Numbered from the stretch's first letter, positions 17,702-27,323 are shown. The stretch: DNA of 64,000 bases from Massilia sp. UMI-21 (GCA_015277795.1 CP063848.1:3596001-3660000); one strand, 5' to 3'. Notes: a model not told the origin generated them from the letters alone. Program-made: numbers and translations.

Positions 17702-20700
17702 TCAACGGTACAGGCGCACCACATTGGTGGCGCTGAACGGCTGCCTGAACTCCTGCAGCAGGCGCGCGGTCTCCGCACGGGCGCGTTCCAGGTTCGCCGC
17801 CTTCACATGGCCGTAGCCGCGCACCGACTCCGCCACCTGGGCCAGCTTCAGGGCCGCGGCGCGGTTTTCCGCGTTCAGCTCGGTGGCCAGCAGCCCGGCC
17901 AGCGCCAGGGTGTCGTCGCGCAGCTGGCGCTCGACGCGGCGCTCGTGGGTGTAGCCGAAGGGGTCGAAGGCCGTCCCGCGCAGCACCTTCAGCGGCGCCA
18001 GCACCCGGAAGGCCGAACGCATCCACGGGCCGAAGCGCATCTTGGCCGGAATGTCGCTGCCGGGCTTCTTCCGGGCCAGCAGCGGCGGCGCCAGGTGGTA
18101 CTCGACCCGGAAGTCGCCTTCGAACTGTTGCGTCAGGCCCTCGAGGAAGCCGGTCCGGGTGTGCAGGCGCGCCACCTCGTATTCGTCCTTGTAGGCCATC
18201 GCCTTGAACAGCGAACGGGCCAGCGCCTTGCTCACCGGGCGCTTCGATGCCGGGCCTTCGATCTCGACTTCGCGCGCCTCCAGTTGCGCCACCGCGGCGC
18301 GGTATTGCTGCGCGTAGGCGGCGTCCTGGTACTGCGTCAGCCAGTCGGCGCGGAAGTCGACCAATTCCTGCAGCGAGCTGGGAGGCGTGAACTGCACGAC
18401 CTTCGCAGGCTGGGTCAGGCGCGCCAGCGCCTGCTCGTCGGCGGCCACCAGGCGGCCCAGCAGGAAGGCCTTCTTGTTCATCTCGACCGCCACGTTGTTC
18501 AGTTCGATCGCGCGCATCAAGGCTTCCAGGCCGACCGGCACCAGTCCGCGCTGCCAGGCCGCGCCCATGATGAGGATGTTGGCGCCGATCGGGTCGCCCA
18601 GCACGCTGGCGGCCACCTGTTGCGCGTTCAGGCGCAGGGCCGGGCCGCCGGCATCCAGGATCTTGGCCAGCAGCTCGTCCTTGCGGATGTCGGCGTCCGG
18701 GTCGCGCGTGAACTCGGCGGTCGGCGTTTCGTTCTCGTTGGCGACGATGCCGGTGTGGCCGCGCCGCAGCACCGCCAGCGCGTCCGGCATCGCGGCCACC
18801 ACCAGGTCGCAGGCCAGCAGCGCGTCGGCCTGCTGCAGGTCGATGCGGACCTGGTGCAGCTGCCGCGGCGAAGGCGCCAGCCGCACGTGCGACATCACCG
18901 CCCCGCCCTTTTGCGCGAAGCCCATGAAGTCCAGGGTCGAGGCGCCCTTGCCTTCCAGGTGGGCGGCCATCGTGATCAGGGCGCCCACCGTGACCACGCC
19001 GGTGCCGCCGACGCCGGCCACCAGCATCTCGAACGGCTTGTCGAACGCATACGCGGGCGGCAGCGGGCAGGCCGCCAGCATGCCCTCGAGCTGGGCCAGC
19101 GAGAGCGTGGCCGCGGCCGGTTTCTTCAGCTGGCCGCCGATCACCGAGACGAAACTCGGGCAGAAGCCTTCGGCGCAGGAATAATCCTTGTTGCACGAGG
19201 CCTGGTCGATCTGGCGCTTGCGCCCCAGGGGCGTCTCGAGCGGCAGGATCGACAGGCAGTTCGACTGCACCCCGCAGTCGCCGCAGCCTTCGCACACGGC
19301 CGGGTTGATCACCATGCGGCGCGGCGGATCGGGGAACACAAGCTTGTCCGGCTTGTTCTTCTTGCGGCGGCGGCGCTTCTCGGCGGCGCAGGTCTGGTCG
19401 TACACCAGCACCGTGACGCCCGCCATGTCACGCAGGCGGCGCTGGACGGCATCGAGTTCGCTGCGGTGGTGCACAGTGACCCCGGCCGGCAGCGTGACGC
19501 CCTGGTAGTTTTCCGGCTGGTCGGTGACCACCAGCGCCAGTGCCGCGCCTTCGCTCAGCACCTGCTGCACGATCTGCGGCACGGTGAGCTTGCCGTCCAC
19601 CGGCTGGCCGCCGGTCATGGCGACGGCGTCGTTGTACAGGATCTTGTAGGTGATGTTGGTGCGCGCGGCGATGGCCTGGCGGATCGCCAGGTAGCCCGAG
19701 TGGTAATAGGTGCCGTCGCCCAGGTTCTGGAACACGTGCTTCTCGCGGGTGAAGCGCGAGGCCGCGACCCAGGGCACGCCTTCGCCGCCCATTTGCGTGA
19801 GCGTGACCGTGTCGCGCTGCATCCAGCTGGCCATGAAGTGGCAGCCGATGCCGGCCAGCGCGCGGCTGCCTTCCGGCACCCGGGTCGAGGTATTGTGCGG
19901 GCAGCCCGAGCAGAAATACGGGGTGCGCTTGACCGCGTCGGCGCCGTTGGACAGAACCTCGGCGCGGCAGAAGCGCGGCAGGAATTCCTCCAGGCGCAGC
20001 TCCGGCAGCTTCGGCCCCAGCCAGCGCACCAGCGCCGGCGCGATGCGCGAGGGACGCAGTTCGCCCAGGCTCGACAGCAGCGGCGCGCCGACGACATCGT
20101 GCTTGCCCAGCACCAGCGGACGCCTCTCCGGCGCCAGGTTGTAGAGCAGGCCCTTGAGCTGTCCTTCGATGACCTCGCCCTTCTCTTCCACCACCAGCAC
20201 CTCGAGCAGCCCCTGGGCAAAGGCGTGCAGGCGGCCGTGCTCGAGCGGATAGGTCAGGCCCGGCTTGTACAGGCGCACGCCGAGCGCTTCCAACTTGCCG
20301 AGCCCGATGCCGAGCCGCTCCAGCGCTTCCAGCAGGTCGAGATAGGCTTTACCCGCCGCGATGATGCCGAAGCGCGCCTGCGGCGCCGGCACCACCAGCT
20401 TGTCGATCGAGTTGACCCCGGCGAACGCGTGCACCGCCTGCAGCTTGTCGGCCACGCGCTGCTCGATCGCCAGGCTGGGCAGGTCGGGCCAGCGGTAGTG
20501 CAGGCCATCGGCCGGCGGCGTAAAGCCTTCCGGCGTCCGGTACGCGGGCGCTTCGGGCAGTTCCACCACCGCGCCGCCTTCGACGGTTTCCGAGATCGCC
20601 TTGAAGCCGACCCAGGCGCCCGAGAAGCGCGACAGGGCCCAGCCGTACAGGCCGAATTCGAGGTATTCCTCGATGTTGGCGGGGTTCAGCACCGGCATGC

Positions 20701-21265
20701 CCCAGGCCATGAAGGCGTGGTCGCTCTGGTGCGGCATCGACGAGGACACGCAGCCGTGGTCGTCGCCGGCCACCACCAGTACCCCGCCCAGCTTTGATGA
20801 ACCATAGGCATTGCCGTGCTTGAGCGCGTCGCCGGCGCGGTCGACGCCGGGACCCTTGCCGTACCACATGGCGAACACGCCATCGACGGTGCGCTCGGGG
20901 TCGCCGCCGACCTGCTGGGTGCCGAGGACGGCGGTGGCGCCCAGTTCCTCGTTGATGGCGGGCAGGAATTCGATGGACTTCCGCTGCAGGATGGTCGACG
21001 CGCGCCAGACTTCCTGGTCGACCGCGCCCAGCGGCGAGCCGCGGTAGCCGGAAATGAAGCCGGCGGTGTTCAGGCCGGCGCGCTCGTCGAGCGCCTTCTG
21101 CATGAGCGTGAGCCGGATCAGGGCCTGGGTGCCGGTCAGGAACACCCGGCCCCGGTCGCGCGTCAGGTTGTCGTCCAGCTTGTAGGAAGGATCGGCCAGC
21201 ATCTTGCGGCCCTCCTCGCCCGCTGCCTGCGCGGGTTTTCCTACTTTCTCATGCATCGTTCCCAT
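17702..21265 (-). CDS. Indolepyruvate ferredoxin oxidoreductase, fused alpha-beta type
   Basis: A single 1187-residue chain combining both subunits of the archaeal IorAB enzyme, which decarboxylates aryl pyruvates (from aromatic amino acids) to acyl-CoA and reduces ferredoxin. In order: pyrimidine-binding/TPP domain (GFISGYRGSPLGAVD), a region with GDGTYYHSGYLAIRQA and ILYNDAVAMTGGQPVDG (TPP and Mg site), an iron-sulfur segment VCEGCGDCGVQSNCL plus a second Cys group CNKDYSCAEGFCPS, then the gamma-type domain GVGGTGVVTVGALITMAAHL. The start chosen (ATG with GGAG nine bases upstream) is five codons inside the longest frame. A divergent Lrp/AsnC regulator is 137 bp away and probably controls it. 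The ferredoxin partner is not in the window. Confidence 0.93.
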   Translation of the reverse strand: MGTMHEKVGKPAQAAGEEGRKMLADPSYKLDDNLTRDRGRVFLTGTQALIRLTLMQKALDERAGLNTAGFISGYRGSPLGAVDQEVWRASTILQRKSIEFLPAINEELGATAVLGTQQVGGDPERTVDGVFAMWYGKGPGVDRAGDALKHGNAYGSSKLGGVLVVAGDDHGCVSSSMPHQSDHAFMAWGMPVLNPANIEEYLEFGLYGWALSRFSGAWVGFKAISETVEGGAVVELPEAPAYRTPEGFTPPADGLHYRWPDLPSLAIEQRVADKLQAVHAFAGVNSIDKLVVPAPQARFGIIAAGKAYLDLLEALERLGIGLGKLEALGVRLYKPGLTYPLEHGRLHAFAQGLLEVLVVEEKGEVIEGQLKGLLYNLAPERRPLVLGKHDVVGAPLLSSLGELRPSRIAPALVRWLGPKLPELRLEEFLPRFCRAEVLSNGADAVKRTPYFCSGCPHNTSTRVPEGSRALAGIGCHFMASWMQRDTVTLTQMGGEGVPWVAASRFTREKHVFQNLGDGTYYHSGYLAIRQAIAARTNITYKILYNDAVAMTGGQPVDGKLTVPQIVQQVLSEGAALALVVTDQPENYQGVTLPAGVTVHHRSELDAVQRRLRDMAGVTVLVYDQTCAAEKRRRRKKNKPDKLVFPDPPRRMVINPAVCEGCGDCGVQSNCLSILPLETPLGRKRQIDQASCNKDYSCAEGFCPSFVSVIGGQLKKPAAATLSLAQLEGMLAACPLPPAYAFDKPFEMLVAGVGGTGVVTVGALITMAAHLEGKGASTLDFMGFAQKGGAVMSHVRLAPSPRQLHQVRIDLQQADALLACDLVVAAMPDALAVLRRGHTGIVANENETPTAEFTRDPDADIRKDELLAKILDAGGPALRLNAQQVAASVLGDPIGANILIMGAAWQRGLVPVGLEALMRAIELNNVAVEMNKKAFLLGRLVAADEQALARLTQPAKVVQFTPPSSLQELVDFRADWLTQYQDAAYAQQYRAAVAQLEAREVEIEGPASKRPVSKALARSLFKAMAYKDEYEVARLHTRTGFLEGLTQQFEGDFRVEYHLAPPLLARKKPGSDIPAKMRFGPWMRSAFRVLAPLKVLRGTAFDPFGYTHERRVERQLRDDTLALAGLLATELNAENRAAALKLAQVAESVRGYGHVKAANLERARAETARLLQEFRQPFSATNVVRLYR

Positions 21266-21360
21266 TCTTGTCGTCTCCACTATGGCAGCCCTGCGGGGCT
21301 TGTTGATAGTGAACGATGATAGGTCCCCTGACGGGAAATAACTTTTCTAACTTACCCCGT

Positions 21361-21380
21361 TTTGCCCCAGAATAGGCAAA
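21361..21380. promoter_or_regulatory. Inverted repeat in the iorAB-lrp divergent region
   Basis: TTTGCC-N8-GGCAAA, 22 bp before the regulator's start codon, in an AT-rich 137-bp divergent gap. Position and symmetry suit autoregulation by the adjacent Lrp/AsnC protein; the assignment is inferred. Confidence 0.4.
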
Positions 21381-21402
21381 TTATTTCTATTTGGTGCTCC
21401 GT

Positions 21403-21870
21403 ATGGAAAAATTTAACCTTGACGCTGCGTCAATCCGCATCCTGCGCGAGCTGCAGCAGGATGGCCGCCTGTCCGTCAATGAACTGGCCGAACGGGTCGG
21501 CATGTCGGCCTCGCCCTGCTGGCGGCGCCAGAAGGAGCTGGAGGAACACGGCTACATCCGCCGCTACGCCGCCATCCTCGAGCGCCGCAAGCTCGACCTC
21601 GGGCTGGTGTGCATGCTGCACGTGTCCCTCACGCGGCACGAGGCCGGCGTGGTCGAGGCCTTCGAGGCGCAGATGAAGGCTTGCCGCGAGGTGATGGAGT
21701 GCTACGAAATGACCGGCACCTCGGACTACATCGTCAAGGTGATGGTCGCCAACATGGACGCCTACCACGACCTGCTGCACAACGTGCTGCTCAAGCTGCC
21801 CGGGGTCTCGCAACTCAACACCAGCGTGGCGCTGCGCGAAGTGAAGTACGAGACGGCGCTGCCCTTGTAG
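21403..21870 (+). CDS. Lrp/AsnC family transcriptional regulator
   Basis: A 155-residue regulator. An N-terminal winged helix-turn-helix (DAASIRILRELQQDGRLSVNELAERVGMSASPCWRR, about 7-42) precedes a RAM effector domain (about 65-145; MLHVSLTRHEAGVVEAF, ECYEMTGTSDYIVKVMV). The ATG at 21403 is used; a TTG four codons upstream opens the frame but has no ribosome site. Proteins of this family next to indolepyruvate oxidoreductase genes respond to amino acids, so this one probably links the divergent fused enzyme to aromatic or branched-chain amino acid supply. Confidence 0.92.
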   Translation: MEKFNLDAASIRILRELQQDGRLSVNELAERVGMSASPCWRRQKELEEHGYIRRYAAILERRKLDLGLVCMLHVSLTRHEAGVVEAFEAQMKACREVMECYEMTGTSDYIVKVMVANMDAYHDLLHNVLLKLPGVSQLNTSVALREVKYETALPL

Positions 21871-21903
21871 GCAGGCCGCTCTCCCCGGACCCGGGCTACC
21901 GAC

Positions 21904-24816
21904 CTAGAACTTGTACTCCACCGACATCCGGTAGACCCGGCCCATCATGTCGGCGAGGCTGGTCAGGTAACCACCGCTGTAGATGGTGTTGGCGGTCAGC
22001 GGTGGCCATTCTTCCGTGATGTTGTTCACGCCCAGCGACAGGGTGGTGTTCCGGATGCCGGTGTAGCGCACGTTCAGGTTGAACTGGCTGTAGGCCTCCA
22101 CTTCGGTCAGGGTCGAGCCGGCGCGCGGGGTCAGGTCGGTCAGCGCGGTGTTGAAGCGCTGCGACAGGGTCGTCTTCCAGTCGCCCTTGCTGTAGGTGAC
22201 CGCGGCGGTGTATTTCCAGCGCGGGTTCACCTGCGGCATGCCGGCCAGGCCGGCGTTCGGACCGGCGCTGCCGTAGCGGCCGTCGTTGGTGATGATGCCG
22301 ACGTTGCTCATCCACGGGCCGCCCTGCTCGCTCTGGAACTCGTACTTGTGGTACCAGGTCGCGTCCAGCTTGGCATCGAAGCTGCCGATGCTGGTGGTCG
22401 GGAAGCGGTAGCTGCCCGAGAAGTCGGCGCCGCGGATGCGGGTCTGGCCGCGGTTGGCCTGGCTGGCGACGATGTAGTCGATGGTGCCGTCGGCGCCGCG
22501 GTTAATGAAGCGCTCGTACTTGGCCGGGTTCTGCTGGATCTCGGCGATCGAGACGGCGCCCAGCACGTCGCGCAGCTTCAGGCCCCAGTAGTCGACCGTC
22601 AGCGCCAGGCCCCTGATCGGCTCCAGGCCGATGCCAAAGTTGAAGCCGCGCGACTTCTCCGGTTTCAGGTGGGTGTTGTTGGGCGACTTGGTCCAGTACG
22701 AGGTGAGCACGTTGCAGACCTGGTCGGCGGTATAGCCGCTGGATGGCGTGCCGGTGCCGGCCACCAGCGGCTGGGTGCTGCGGCACAGGACCGGGTCATC
22801 CATCACCTGGGTGCGCACCTCGGGCGTCGGGTTCTGGATGTCCATGATGGACGGCGCGCGGAAGCCGCTCGAGATCGAGCTGCGCAGCACCAGCTGCTGC
22901 ATCGGCTGCCAGCGCGCCGCCAGCGCCGGATTCACCGTGGTCTGTTTCAGGTCGTCGTAGTGGTCGGCGCGCACCGAACCGTTGACCAGGAAGGTCTTGG
23001 TAATGGGCGCGTCGGCCTCGAGCACCAGCGAGGCGATCCGGCGCCTGAGCTTCTTGGCCACGCCCTGCGGCACTTCGCCGATCAGGTCGGTCTGCTTCAC
23101 GTTGCCCGAGGCGTCGATGGCATAGCTGCCGTCGGCATTCTTCAGCACGTAGTCGAGCGGCGCGTCGAAGGTGCGCGCCGAATCTTCGCGCAGCTCGCCG
23201 GAGACCGCCACGATCATGTCGCCGCCGCCCAGCTCCCAGACCGGACGGGTGACGGTCAGGTCGACGCTCTTGTTGAAGGCCTTGTTCAGGCGGTAGGTGT
23301 AGTCCTCGGCCTGGATGCTGCGCAGGTATTCCACCCCTGCCGCATCCTGCGCGCCGAACGGGTTCAGGATGCCCTTGTCGAAGCCTTCCTGGGCCTTCGA
23401 GTACAGGATGTAGCCTTCGCCCACGCGGGTGTCGCGCTTCGATTGGCCGTAGTTCAGGCCGGCGCGGTAGTCCCAGCCCATCACATCGCCTTCGACCGAC
23501 AGCACGATGCGGTCGTTGTGCTGTTCGTCGTTGCGGTAGGCCGGCCCGAGTTCGCCCGGCCCCCACTGGAAGTACAGGGTCCGGTTGTTCATGTTCAGCT
23601 CGCTGACCGCGCCCGGGGTCGTGCTCGCGTCGATGTACATGGCCGGGCTGTTGACGCCGGTATTGCTGCCGACGACCTTCGGCAGCGGCGTGATGCCCTT
23701 GCCCGGATAGAAGCGGCTGCCGGGCGCCAGCGAAAAGGTGGTGAAAGGCTGGTTCGAGCCCGGCACCTGCATGCCGCGGAATTTCTGCACCGTGAACTCG
23801 GCATGCAGCACATCGAGGTCGACCTTGTGGCCGCCGGCGAGGTTCCAGCTGGCGCGGCCGGCGACGGTGGTGATCTCGCTGCCGTCGGTGACGGCGTTCC
23901 AGAACAGCGGATCGCGCGCGCAGCCCGGGGCGTAGACCGGCGGCGTGTTCAGGCTGGCGTTGCCCAGCGTCGGGCGCGACCAGGGCGAATCGCAGCCGCC
24001 CGCGAAGTTCGGGTTGTAGTTGGAATTGGCATTGCGGGCGAAGCCGAAGTTGGCCAGCGGGTTCGGGTTGCGCGCATCCGGCGTGATGCCCAGGCCCAGC
24101 GTGCGCAGCACGTCCGGGTCGTGCTGGTCCGGGCGGTCGCCCTGGAACAGCGCGTCCTTCTTCTGGTGGTCGACCGCGATGTAGGCGTTCCAGCCGTCTT
24201 CGCCCAGGTCGCCCCAGCCGGCGATGGCGCCGATGCTCCTGGTGGCGCCGCCGCCGCTCAGTTCCGGGCGCGCGTATTCGGCCTTGACCGATGCCCCCTG
24301 GTAGCCGCGCTTGGTCCAGTAGTTCTGCACGCCGCCGATGGCGTCCGCGCCGTAGATCGAGGCGCCGCCGCCGTTCAGGGTCTCGACGCGGTCGAGCGCC
24401 ATGCGCGGGATCACGTTGACCGAGACGTACTGGTCCTGCAGCGGCTCGTTCGCCAGGCGGCGCCCGTTCAGCAGCGACAGTGTGCGCATCGGGCCGAGGC
24501 CGCGCAGGTTGGTCACCGGACCGGCGGCGCCGGAGTTGGTGCCCAGCGAGAGCGACTGCGGCTGCTCCAGCACGAAGTCCTTCAGTTCGGTATGCCCGCG
24601 CGCTTCGAGTTCCTGGGCCTTGACCGAGGTGACCGGCGTGGCGCCCTCGTCGTCGACGCGGCGAATCAGCGAGCCGGTCACGACCACGGCCTGCGCGACC
24701 GGTACCGAGGCCGGCGCCGCGCCGGTCTGGGCCTGCGCCGCCAGTTGGAACAAGGCCAGGCTGACCGCGATCGCGAGTTGAGCACGGCGGGGGGTGGGAA
24801 CAATACTTGGGTGCAT
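21904..24816 (-). CDS. TonB-dependent receptor (large outer-membrane transporter)
   Basis: A 970-residue outer-membrane receptor. The signal peptide runs through AVSLALFQLAAQAQ (cleavage near residue 29), followed by a TonB-box-like AVVVTGSLIRR, the plug domain (TPVTSVKAQELEARG, LLNGRRL, VETLNGGGASIYGADAIGGV) and a C-terminal beta-barrel ending in RMSVEYKF with the terminal Phe needed for BAM recognition. Length and the plug motifs match the carbohydrate/peptide-type receptors common in Massilia and xanthomonads rather than siderophore receptors. AGGAGA precedes the ATG. A duplicated 38-bp operator-like unit lies upstream. No substrate gene is adjacent, so the ligand is unknown. Confidence 0.92.
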   Translation of the reverse strand: MHPSIVPTPRRAQLAIAVSLALFQLAAQAQTGAAPASVPVAQAVVVTGSLIRRVDDEGATPVTSVKAQELEARGHTELKDFVLEQPQSLSLGTNSGAAGPVTNLRGLGPMRTLSLLNGRRLANEPLQDQYVSVNVIPRMALDRVETLNGGGASIYGADAIGGVQNYWTKRGYQGASVKAEYARPELSGGGATRSIGAIAGWGDLGEDGWNAYIAVDHQKKDALFQGDRPDQHDPDVLRTLGLGITPDARNPNPLANFGFARNANSNYNPNFAGGCDSPWSRPTLGNASLNTPPVYAPGCARDPLFWNAVTDGSEITTVAGRASWNLAGGHKVDLDVLHAEFTVQKFRGMQVPGSNQPFTTFSLAPGSRFYPGKGITPLPKVVGSNTGVNSPAMYIDASTTPGAVSELNMNNRTLYFQWGPGELGPAYRNDEQHNDRIVLSVEGDVMGWDYRAGLNYGQSKRDTRVGEGYILYSKAQEGFDKGILNPFGAQDAAGVEYLRSIQAEDYTYRLNKAFNKSVDLTVTRPVWELGGGDMIVAVSGELREDSARTFDAPLDYVLKNADGSYAIDASGNVKQTDLIGEVPQGVAKKLRRRIASLVLEADAPITKTFLVNGSVRADHYDDLKQTTVNPALAARWQPMQQLVLRSSISSGFRAPSIMDIQNPTPEVRTQVMDDPVLCRSTQPLVAGTGTPSSGYTADQVCNVLTSYWTKSPNNTHLKPEKSRGFNFGIGLEPIRGLALTVDYWGLKLRDVLGAVSIAEIQQNPAKYERFINRGADGTIDYIVASQANRGQTRIRGADFSGSYRFPTTSIGSFDAKLDATWYHKYEFQSEQGGPWMSNVGIITNDGRYGSAGPNAGLAGMPQVNPRWKYTAAVTYSKGDWKTTLSQRFNTALTDLTPRAGSTLTEVEAYSQFNLNVRYTGIRNTTLSLGVNNITEEWPPLTANTIYSGGYLTSLADMMGRVYRMSVEYKF

Positions 24817-24837
24817 GCACGTCTCCTATTTTTTTCT

Positions 24838-24875
24838 AAGAATTGATATGACCACACTGCTGATTGGCCAGGCCA
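24838..24875 (-). repeat. 38-bp operator-like direct repeat, promoter-proximal copy
   Basis: About 28 of 38 positions are identical to a second copy starting 97 bp further upstream. Each copy contains two 11-mers exactly 21 bp apart: TGGCCAGGCCA (near-perfect palindrome) and TGATATGACCA. This copy ends 22 bp before the TonB receptor ATG, so binding would cover the promoter or leader. The shape recalls GntR/FadR-type operators. Confidence 0.6.
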
Positions 24876-24934
24876 CTTAACTCGAAAAACCTTGACCCCG
24901 CCGCCAATCCCTGCGCTGCCTGCGCAGATTTCGC

Positions 24935-24972
24935 AAGAATTGATATGACCGGATTATAAATTGGTCCGGCCA
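24935..24972 (-). repeat. 38-bp operator-like direct repeat, distal copy
   Basis: Second copy of the unit above, with TGGTCCGGCCA and TGATATGACCG at the same 21-bp spacing. The rest of the 328-bp gap 24817-25144 shows no gene; it contains only these units and GC-rich sequence just after the second TonB receptor's stop. Confidence 0.6.
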
Positions 24973-25144
24973 CTTTGTTGCAATAAATATTTACAGGGGC
25001 GGAGCCCGGCTCCCGCAAAGGAAGGGCCGGGCGATGGAGACGTTGTAAATTTGTAACGGAGGTGCTGCGTGGGAGGGGGCGTCGTACCGCCCCGGAGGGG
25101 GCCGGGGCGGCGGACGTGATGCGCGCCGCGGCGCCGGCGCTGCG

Positions 25145-27181
25145 CTACAGGTCGACCGACAGGTAGGCCGACAGCACGCGGCCGGCGATGATGTCGTAAG
25201 CGCCGGCGCCGCGCAGTTCCCAGCCGTAGGTATCGAACACGTTGTTCACCGCCACCCGCAGCGAGGCGGGGCGGCTGGCCAGCATGAAGCGGTAGCGGCC
25301 GCTCAGCGCCACCAGGGTCCGGGCCGGAATGGCGACGCGGTTGTCGACGGTGGCCGTGATGGCGCCGCTGTGCGAGGCCGACATGTCGAGCGACAGGCCT
25401 TCGACCCAGGGCGTGCGCCAGTCGAGATTGAGTTCGGCGCTGCGCCGGCTCATGCCGACCGGGCGCTCGCCGACCCGTCCCAGGCGCACGCCTTCGCCGG
25501 TGGCGCGCGGCCGCGACAGCACCGCGCCGGCGACCATGCTCAGGCGCGGACCCAGGGCGCCCGCCAGCGACAGTTCCAGTCCCCGGTTCTGCACGTCGCC
25601 CAGTTGCGTGTAACGATTGCCCGCGTCGAAGTTGAAATAGGGCTTGCGCAGGTCGAACACGGTGGCCACCAGCTTCATGTCCGGATTCAAGGCATAGCGC
25701 AGGCCAAGGTCGCCCTGGGTGGTGCGGATCGCCGGCAGCAGCTCGTTGCGGTTGAGCGCATTGCCCGGTGCGACCCCGCTCTCTTCCAGGCCGCGGGTGA
25801 AGCTGCCGAACACCACCAGCCGTGGGCCGACGTGGGCCGCCGCCGTCAGGTCGTACAGCCAGGGCTGGTCCTCGGCGGTGGCGAGCGGCAGGCCCGGCTT
25901 GTGCAGGCGCTTGCGGTAGTCGCTCTTTTGCAGGCTGAAACCGATTTCGCCGCGCTGGCGCCAGCGCCCCTCGTAGGCGAGGCCGCCGGTCCACTGGCGG
26001 GTGCGGTCGCGGGTCTGGGGACCGAACACGAAGCTTGGTGCGGGCGCGGTGTAGGGCGCATCGATCGTGGTGCGCCCGAGGTCGAAGGCCTGCGAGCCGT
26101 CGTAGCGGCGCTCGCGGTCGCGCCCGCGCACGCTCAGGTGCAGCGTGTGCAGGCGCGGCCCTTCGGCCAGCTGGCGCGTGAGGCGCAACTCGCCGCTGGT
26201 GGAGCCGTTCTCGGCCGGCGGGTCGACGATCAGGCGCCGGCTGGCGCCGCCGTCCGGCGTCACGCCGGTGAGCAGGTGGGTGAAGGCACGGTGATCGTTG
26301 TACACCGAACGGAAGACCCCGGCGCGCAGCGTCCAGCCCTCCCCGGCGCGCAGGGTGGCCAGGCCGCCGTAGTTCATCGCGGTGGTGCGGAAGTCGGCCC
26401 ATTCCGGGCCATGGAAGCGGCGGCGCTCGACCCGCGGCGGCAGCCAGGGACCGGCCGGCAGGTAGCTCGGCGCCTTCTCGTCGTCATAGGTCTCCGCGCG
26501 GTGCCAGAAGGGAATGATCTCGAGCGCGGCAACGGGCTGCCAGCGCAGGCTCAAGGCGGCATTGCGGTTGCGGCTGTCGGTACCGTTGGGATACTCGTTG
26601 CGGCTGGCCGCCGCGCCGATGCCCATGCTCAGCTCGCGGCCGAGCGGCAGCTCGCCATCGGCCTCGACATAGGCTGCGCCGTAGCTGTCGCCGCCGCTCA
26701 CCAGGGCCAGCCTGCGCTGCCCGCCAGGTTTACGGAAGCTGTAGTCGACGATGCCGGTCGGCGCCGGGAACGGCGTGCCCTGGGCCGAGATGCCGACCCG
26801 GATCGTGGTCGAGCGCCGGATGCGCGAACTCAAGCCCCAAACCTGGTCGAAGTACAGTCCTTCGATGCGCGCATTGCCGGCCGCGATCGGCGAAAAGCCG
26901 CGTACGCTCGAGGCGCTGTACAGACCGATCGTCTCGCGGCCGACACTGGTGCCGAAGGCATCCTCGGCCTGGCGCATGGCGTTTTCGTCGGCCCGTCCGC
27001 GCGCCGGGCTGGCGGCAGCGGTCGGCGCGTCAGTCAGGTCTGCGGGCGGGTCGGCGGCGGGAACGGTGGCGTGTGCCGAGGCGTGTGCCGAGGCGTGTGC
27101 CGAGGCGGGCGCCGCGGCCATGGCCATGGCCAGGGTGGCGGCCAACATCGGCGACGGGGTCGAACGCAGCGAAAGCGACAT
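25145..27181 (-). CDS. TonB-dependent receptor
   Basis: A 678-residue outer-membrane receptor. Start at MSLSLRSTPSPML, followed by a hydrophobic signal segment ending APASA and then a short ASAH repeat. The plug region includes TIGLYSASSVRGFSPIAAGNARIEGLYFDQVWGL, and the barrel ends GRVLSAYLSVDL. The plug is unusual in starting with a family-specific segment and in having no obvious classical TonB box. The frame stays open to 27628, but that stretch runs under the divergent permease gene and is not used. Siderophore-type uptake is likely from family resemblance; no Fur box was recognised upstream. Confidence 0.85.
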   Translation of the reverse strand: MSLSLRSTPSPMLAATLAMAMAAAPASAHASAHASAHATVPAADPPADLTDAPTAAASPARGRADENAMRQAEDAFGTSVGRETIGLYSASSVRGFSPIAAGNARIEGLYFDQVWGLSSRIRRSTTIRVGISAQGTPFPAPTGIVDYSFRKPGGQRRLALVSGGDSYGAAYVEADGELPLGRELSMGIGAAASRNEYPNGTDSRNRNAALSLRWQPVAALEIIPFWHRAETYDDEKAPSYLPAGPWLPPRVERRRFHGPEWADFRTTAMNYGGLATLRAGEGWTLRAGVFRSVYNDHRAFTHLLTGVTPDGGASRRLIVDPPAENGSTSGELRLTRQLAEGPRLHTLHLSVRGRDRERRYDGSQAFDLGRTTIDAPYTAPAPSFVFGPQTRDRTRQWTGGLAYEGRWRQRGEIGFSLQKSDYRKRLHKPGLPLATAEDQPWLYDLTAAAHVGPRLVVFGSFTRGLEESGVAPGNALNRNELLPAIRTTQGDLGLRYALNPDMKLVATVFDLRKPYFNFDAGNRYTQLGDVQNRGLELSLAGALGPRLSMVAGAVLSRPRATGEGVRLGRVGERPVGMSRRSAELNLDWRTPWVEGLSLDMSASHSGAITATVDNRVAIPARTLVALSGRYRFMLASRPASLRVAVNNVFDTYGWELRGAGAYDIIAGRVLSAYLSVDL
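27069..27104 (-). repeat. Three 12-bp tandem repeats coding ASAH-type repeats
   Basis: The 12-mer gcgtgtgccgag occurs three times head to tail inside the TonB receptor gene, just after the signal peptide. It encodes ASAHASAHASAH. Multiples of 12 keep the frame, so copy-number change would only lengthen a linker. Confidence 0.8.
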
Positions 27182-27275
27182 GGAAAACGCACGTGGGCAG
27201 AGTGGAAAGCCCGGCATTATCCCCTGTCGACGCAACATGTTCAACAAGACAGCGTCCGCAGTGCAAGCATTCGGA

Positions 27276-27297
27276 TGTTGATAGAGTATCATCAACA
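27276..27297. promoter_or_regulatory. Inverted repeat between divergent receptor and permease genes
   Basis: TGTTGAT-N8-ATCAACA in the 142-bp divergent gap, 27 bp before the permease start. Symmetric and AT-rich, hence a candidate operator; regulator unknown. Confidence 0.4.
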
Positions 27298-27323
27298 GCA
27301 TTCGCGACTTCCCTGCATGCCCG

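Noticed and set aside
17471..20797. A 1108-codon plus-strand frame opposite the indolepyruvate oxidoreductase
   Set aside because: Antisense shadow; composition is dominated by Arg/Gln/His and no motif is present.
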